The position numbers and the translations under genes were made by a program. A stretch of DNA of 16,912 nucleotides from positions 1-16,912 of the forward strand of contig CAYURD010000091.1 of assembly GCA_964446865.1 (NCBI GenBank), given 5' to 3'. The DNA is from Glaciecola sp964446865 (GTDB taxonomy: Bacteria; Pseudomonadota; Gammaproteobacteria; Enterobacterales; Alteromonadaceae). Below are positions 14,152 through 16,912 of the stretch, one piece after another (within the stretch, counting starts at the first letter, position 1; the number at the start of each line of letters is the position of its first letter). The notes under the pieces were generated by a model. The model saw only the letters and a program-made list of their open reading frames with translations, had not been told where the DNA came from and searched no databases.

Positions 14152-14873
14152 CATAAATTAAGCGACAAATTAATATTTCTCAATACATCACTTGGCGAGT
14201 CAGCTTTAGTGATTGGCCGCCCTATTACAAGATAATCAACGCCAGAAGCAATCGCTTGGTTTGGTGTCATGATCCTCTTTTGATCGTCTACGTTTGCACC
14301 TTTAGGCCTAATACCCGGGGTTACTAACAGAAAGTCTTTATCGACTAACTTTCGTAACATGACAGCTTCTTGAGACGAGCATACAACCCCGTCAGCACCA
14401 TTATTTTGCGCCAAAAAGGCTAATTGACTTACTTTGTTTGCAATATCTCTATCATTGTAAACTGCTTCAAATTGACTTTCGTCCATGCTGGTCAAAATAG
14501 TGACAGCTGTGAGCAATGGCGCATTATTAACGGATTCGAGCGCGTCTTTAGCTGCACTTATCATGTTAGGGCCACCACTTGCATGCACGTTAACCATCCA
14601 TACGCCAAGTTTTGCTGCAGCACTAACGGCTTTAGCAACGGTGTTAGGTATATCATGAAATTTTAAGTCTAAAAATACGTCAAATCCGCGGTCAACAATA
14701 CTTTTTACAAAATCAGGGCCATATAAAGTGAACATCTCTTTGCCCACTTTTATTCGACAATCTTTGGGGGATAAACTGTTTAGCAGGCTATTCGCTGCGT
14801 CAATATTATCAAAATCTAAGGCTACGATGACCGGAGAACGAGTACTACTGCCAATATCTACATTATTCACCAT
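14151..14873 (-). CDS. pyrF: Orotidine 5'-phosphate decarboxylase
   Basis: PyrF makes UMP from OMP, the last step of de novo pyrimidine synthesis. The 240-residue TIM-barrel protein (245 in E. coli) has the catalytic D20, K42, and the D69-K71-D74 array in 'FLDLKFHDIPNT'. It also has 'WMVNVHASGGPNMI', 'VTILTSM', 'GVVCSSQEA' and the phosphate-binding 'VTPGIRP' and 'YLVIGRPIT'. Its ATG lies inside the end of lapB (11-base overlap in another frame), so it is probably coupled to lapB translation. The order lapA-lapB-pyrF is conserved in gammaproteobacteria although the functions are unrelated. Confidence 0.97.
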   Translation of the reverse strand: MVNNVDIGSSTRSPVIVALDFDNIDAANSLLNSLSPKDCRIKVGKEMFTLYGPDFVKSIVDRGFDVFLDLKFHDIPNTVAKAVSAAAKLGVWMVNVHASGGPNMISAAKDALESVNNAPLLTAVTILTSMDESQFEAVYNDRDIANKVSQLAFLAQNNGADGVVCSSQEAVMLRKLVDKDFLLVTPGIRPKGANVDDQKRIMTPNQAIASGVDYLVIGRPITKADSPSDVLRNINLSLNL

Positions 14874-16032
14874 CTAGTCCTTTAATTGGTTTAATAACGG
14901 ACCAAGTCTTACACGACGGGCAAAGCCAATATAACTGACGACCTGAAAACCCACAGCTTTGGCAGCGATATTTTGGGCGTTGTGCTATTTGTTTATCGAT
15001 GAGTTGGTGCATGTGTCCAATACTTTGTTGGGTACGTTCATCATTTGACATTTTTTGGTATAAGGATAATAAAGCTTTAAAACCACGCATCGTTGGGTGG
15101 TTTTGGAGTTGTTTCAACAGAGTATCAACTGCCGGCTCGACTTCCCCTTTATTTGCCAAAATATTAACTTTAGCAATGTAAGACGATGCACATTTTTGCC
15201 AATAAGGTTCGAGTATCTTTTCTAGCTGTTCCCAGTCGCCAAGTTTACTGGCACTGGTTTCAAGTAATGGAATTGCTTCACTTAACCAATCAATATCCCT
15301 TTTTGGTATTTCTGACAAATAATCCATTGCTAGCGTGTAACGCTCTTGCTTAACCGCAAGTTTGCCCAGTTCAAGCCATGCTCTTATTTGTTTTCCTTCG
15401 ATTAACACTGCTTTTTTTAATACGCTTTGTGCTTCATCTAGGTTATCTTCTTCAATTAATGCTAAGGCTTGTTCACAATAAAAATGAGACAGTAGTAAAT
15501 ACAAATGTTCATCGTCAGAATCGACTTTTAAGGCTCTACTCGCTAACTCAACTGCCTTGTTCCATTCTTTAGTAACTTGATAGATACTAAATAGCTTTTG
15601 CTGCGCTGTTTTAAAGTGCCTGTCATTCTCTAAGAGTTGAATAAAAACGCCTTCTGCTCTTTCCAAGAACCCAGCGAGCAAATAATCGGTGCCTAATTCT
15701 ATCAGCGCTAATGCTTCTTGCTTTTTATTTATCTCGTCACGACTAATCAAATTTTGATGAACGCGGATAGCTCTATCTAATTCACCACGGTGGCGAAAAA
15801 AATTACCCATGGCGATGTGAGTTTCTATTGTGTCGTTATTTACGCTTATCATTTTTATTAAGGTATCAACGGCTTTATCGGGTTCGTCCGACAGCAGAAA
15901 GTTAAGACCTTTATAATAATGATTAGACATTATTGTTGATTGTTTGCGTTGAGACGAACGAAGAGAGTTTCGTCCCATTACCCAACCATAAGCAGCGGCG
16001 ACGGGTAACAATAAAAAGAGGAGTTCTAGCAT
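14863..16032 (-). CDS. lapB: Lipopolysaccharide assembly protein B (YciM)
   Basis: LapB sits on the cytoplasmic face of the inner membrane and presents LpxC to FtsH, setting the rate of lipid A synthesis. Its length of 389 equals E. coli LapB. A single N-terminal membrane helix (about 2-20) is followed by TPR repeats over about 35-330. A rubredoxin-like metal site at the C-terminus has C357, C360, C371 and C374, the same positions as in E. coli. The start overlaps the lapA stop by one base (TAATG) with no separate ribosome-binding site, so translation is coupled. YccA, another FtsH partner, is encoded elsewhere in this window. Confidence 0.96.
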   Translation of the reverse strand: MLELLFLLLPVAAAYGWVMGRNSLRSSQRKQSTIMSNHYYKGLNFLLSDEPDKAVDTLIKMISVNNDTIETHIAMGNFFRHRGELDRAIRVHQNLISRDEINKKQEALALIELGTDYLLAGFLERAEGVFIQLLENDRHFKTAQQKLFSIYQVTKEWNKAVELASRALKVDSDDEHLYLLLSHFYCEQALALIEEDNLDEAQSVLKKAVLIEGKQIRAWLELGKLAVKQERYTLAMDYLSEIPKRDIDWLSEAIPLLETSASKLGDWEQLEKILEPYWQKCASSYIAKVNILANKGEVEPAVDTLLKQLQNHPTMRGFKALLSLYQKMSNDERTQQSIGHMHQLIDKQIAQRPKYRCQSCGFSGRQLYWLCPSCKTWSVIKPIKGLDGE

Positions 16033-16295
16033 TAGATAGTCTTATCTATCGCGAGTTTTTCTAATCGGCGCTTCATGCTAGCAAAGCGTACTTTTAGCGC
16101 AAGGTACTTCGTTAAAATAGTAATGAAACCAAGCGTAAAACCAATGGCGATGCAAATTACCATAAAAGTAGAGATGCGCATGTTAATTTGGGCAAGCAGG
16201 TAGTTGATTGTGACGGTGTCGGCATTTCTAAATCCGACAACAACGGCGAGCATAATCAAAATAATTGCCAAAATGAGGAGGATAATCCCTTTCAT
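16032..16295 (-). CDS. lapA: Lipopolysaccharide assembly protein A (YciS, DUF1049)
   Basis: LapA is a small inner-membrane partner of LapB. The 87 residues contain two hydrophobic helices (about 3-22 and 41-64). The N-terminal 'VVGFRNADTVTINYLLAQ' pattern is typical of the family, and a basic tail ends with a short amphipathic segment. It is about 15 residues shorter than E. coli LapA (102), at the C-terminus. A good ribosome-binding site (AGGAAAGG) precedes ATG. It lies 133 bases after ihfB, a gap that may contain its own promoter or a weak hairpin (16393-16415), so the link to ihfB transcription is uncertain. Confidence 0.9.
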   Translation of the reverse strand: MKGIILLILAIILIMLAVVVGFRNADTVTINYLLAQINMRISTFMVICIAIGFTLGFITILTKYLALKVRFASMKRRLEKLAIDKTI

Positions 16296-16392
16296 GCCTT
16301 TCCTTTACAGTATTCAAACACGTCTGGATGTTACCTGTTCGTTAGCAAACCTGCAAGTGAGCTTAGTTAACATCTGACGTGTGAAACAACGA

Positions 16393-16415
16393 GCGCCCAT
16401 GAACAAACATGAGCG
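16393..16415 (-). terminator. Weak hairpin between ihfB and lapA
   Basis: CATG/CATG plus GCG/CGC pairing with one mismatch and a 6-base loop begins 14 bases after the ihfB stop on the minus strand. The sequence after it (TTGTTTC) is only a poor T run. It could be an attenuator or mRNA 3'-end structure for ihfB, but it is not a convincing intrinsic terminator. Confidence 0.25.
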
Positions 16416-16428
16416 ACTTGATTGTTTA

Positions 16429-16707
16429 TTATAAATCTACTCGGTCACGCAGTTCTTTTCCCGCTTTAAAATGGGGGACATGCTTACCGGTAAGTTCAAC
16501 GGTTTCACCCGTTTTGGGATTACGGCCGGTACGAGGTGCTCGATAATGTAATGAAAAGCTACCGAAACCACGAATTTCGATGCGATCGCCTCGTTGTAAA
16601 GTCTGGGCCATTTGTTCTAGCAGTTCTTTGACTGCGTCTTCTAAATCTTTGCCTTGTAGCTCATTTGTCTTTAAGGCTAAACGTTCGATAAGTTCTGATT
16701 TGGTCAC
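16429..16707 (-). CDS. ihfB: Integration host factor subunit beta
   Basis: IHF-beta pairs with IHF-alpha to bend DNA sharply at specific sites, serving recombination, replication start and transcription. The 92 residues (94 in E. coli) keep 'MTKSELIERLA', 'RIEIRGFGSFSLHYRAPRTGRNPKTG' with the intercalating proline in the beta arm, and 'VPHFKAGKELRDRV'. The start is GTG at 16707 with Shine-Dalgarno TTGGAG 8 bases upstream. It follows rpsA after a hairpin terminator, the same order as in E. coli. A short imperfect hairpin just upstream would cover the Shine-Dalgarno (see findings). Confidence 0.97.
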   Translation of the reverse strand: MTKSELIERLALKTNELQGKDLEDAVKELLEQMAQTLQRGDRIEIRGFGSFSLHYRAPRTGRNPKTGETVELTGKHVPHFKAGKELRDRVDL

Positions 16708-16711
16708 GTAT

Positions 16712-16735
16712 ATACTCCAATTAATGATTGAGTAT
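16712..16735 (-). promoter_or_regulatory. Hairpin overlapping the ihfB ribosome-binding site
   Basis: On the minus strand ATACTCAAT pairs with ATT-G-GAGTAT (nine pairs, one bulged G, 5-base loop). The 3' arm contains the GGAG of the ihfB Shine-Dalgarno, so the folded form would hide it. The same inverted repeat could instead be a protein-binding site. Confidence 0.4.
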
Positions 16736-16749
16736 CAGTCACCTACTTG

Positions 16750-16783
16750 AAAAAGATAATGGAGCGGCAAGGACTGCCGCTCC
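16750..16783 (-). terminator. Terminator between rpsA and ihfB
   Basis: A perfect 9-bp GC-rich stem GGAGCGGCA / TGCCGCTCC (16761-16769, 16775-16783) with a 5-base loop starts 11 bases after the rpsA stop. On the minus strand it is followed by ATTATCTTTTT, an imperfect T run, so termination may be partial and let some rpsA transcripts continue into ihfB. Confidence 0.65.
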
Positions 16784-16794
16784 GAATTGCAAAA

Positions 16795-16912
16795 TTACTC
16801 GCCTTTTGCCGCTTTAAATGCTTCAGCCATTGCGTTTGCAAAGCCTGCATCTTCGGTTTGGTTATTCACTTTATCAAGCGCTTCTTTCTCATCTGCTTGA
16901 TCTTTCGCTTTA
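16795..16912 (-). CDS. rpsA: 30S ribosomal protein S1, C-terminal end only
   Basis: Only the last 38 codons and the TAA are in the window; the gene continues beyond its edge. The translated tail ends in 'NAMAEAFKAAKGE', the characteristic C-terminus of gammaproteobacterial S1, preceded by a Lys/Glu/Asp-rich stretch. S1 is the large RNA-binding protein that helps the 30S subunit load mRNAs, especially those with weak Shine-Dalgarno sequences. Its position immediately upstream of ihfB matches E. coli. Confidence 0.93.
   Translation of the reverse strand, partial: KAKDQADEKEALDKVNNQTEDAGFANAMAEAFKAAKGE

Overview
The window is a chromosomal stretch of a gammaproteobacterium, most likely from the Alteromonadales (an Alteromonas/Glaciecola-like marine organism). 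This rests on moderate-to-low G+C, strong protein resemblance to E. coli housekeeping genes recalled from memory, and gene orders I know from gammaproteobacteria: uvrY-uvrC-pgsA-tRNA-Gly, tRNA-Ser/yccA/tusE, lrp-ftsK-lolA-rarA-serS, and rpsA-ihfB-lapA-lapB-pyrF. The genus is an inference; no search was possible. I see no mobile element, CRISPR array, prophage or obvious foreign island. The coding density is high and no gene-free stretch reaches 300 bases.

Layout. (1) 1-3229, minus strand: response regulator uvrY, nucleotide-excision nuclease uvrC, phospholipid synthase pgsA, then a strong promoter and the first 9 bases of what is probably tRNA-Gly, cut by the window edge. (2) 3376-3547, minus: tRNA-Ser(UGA) with its own promoter and terminator. 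(3) 3639-5925, plus: the inner-membrane FtsH modulator yccA, a terminator, then tusD-tusC-tusB and tusE, the full sulfur relay that feeds 2-thiouridine formation at the tRNA wobble base. (4) 5892-12863, minus: lrp, then ftsK-lolA-rarA-crcB-serS with gaps of 0-40 bases, ending in a terminator that appears to lie inside the 3' end of the convergent tusE gene. (5) 12889-14151, plus: alanine dehydrogenase ald, divergent from lrp. (6) 14151-16912, minus: the 3' end of rpsA, then ihfB, lapA, lapB and pyrF.

How the genes work together. Translation and its accuracy are a recurring theme (tRNA-Ser, serS, rpsA, the Tus relay, tRNA-Gly), as are genome maintenance and chromosome handling (uvrC, rarA, ftsK, ihfB, lrp) and envelope biogenesis (pgsA, lolA, lapA/lapB, yccA). 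lrp/ald is a regulator-target pair: Lrp senses amino acids such as leucine or alanine, and Ald degrades alanine.

No wholly new system is visible. The observations most worth checking are small and regulatory: an 8-codon leader ORF overlapping the tusE start and rich in codons read by the tRNAs that Tus helps thiolate; a serS-operon terminator written into conserved tusE codons; a hairpin that would cover the ihfB ribosome-binding site; Lrp-box-like sequences over the lrp promoter and start; and an unusual 42-residue insertion after the LolA signal peptide.
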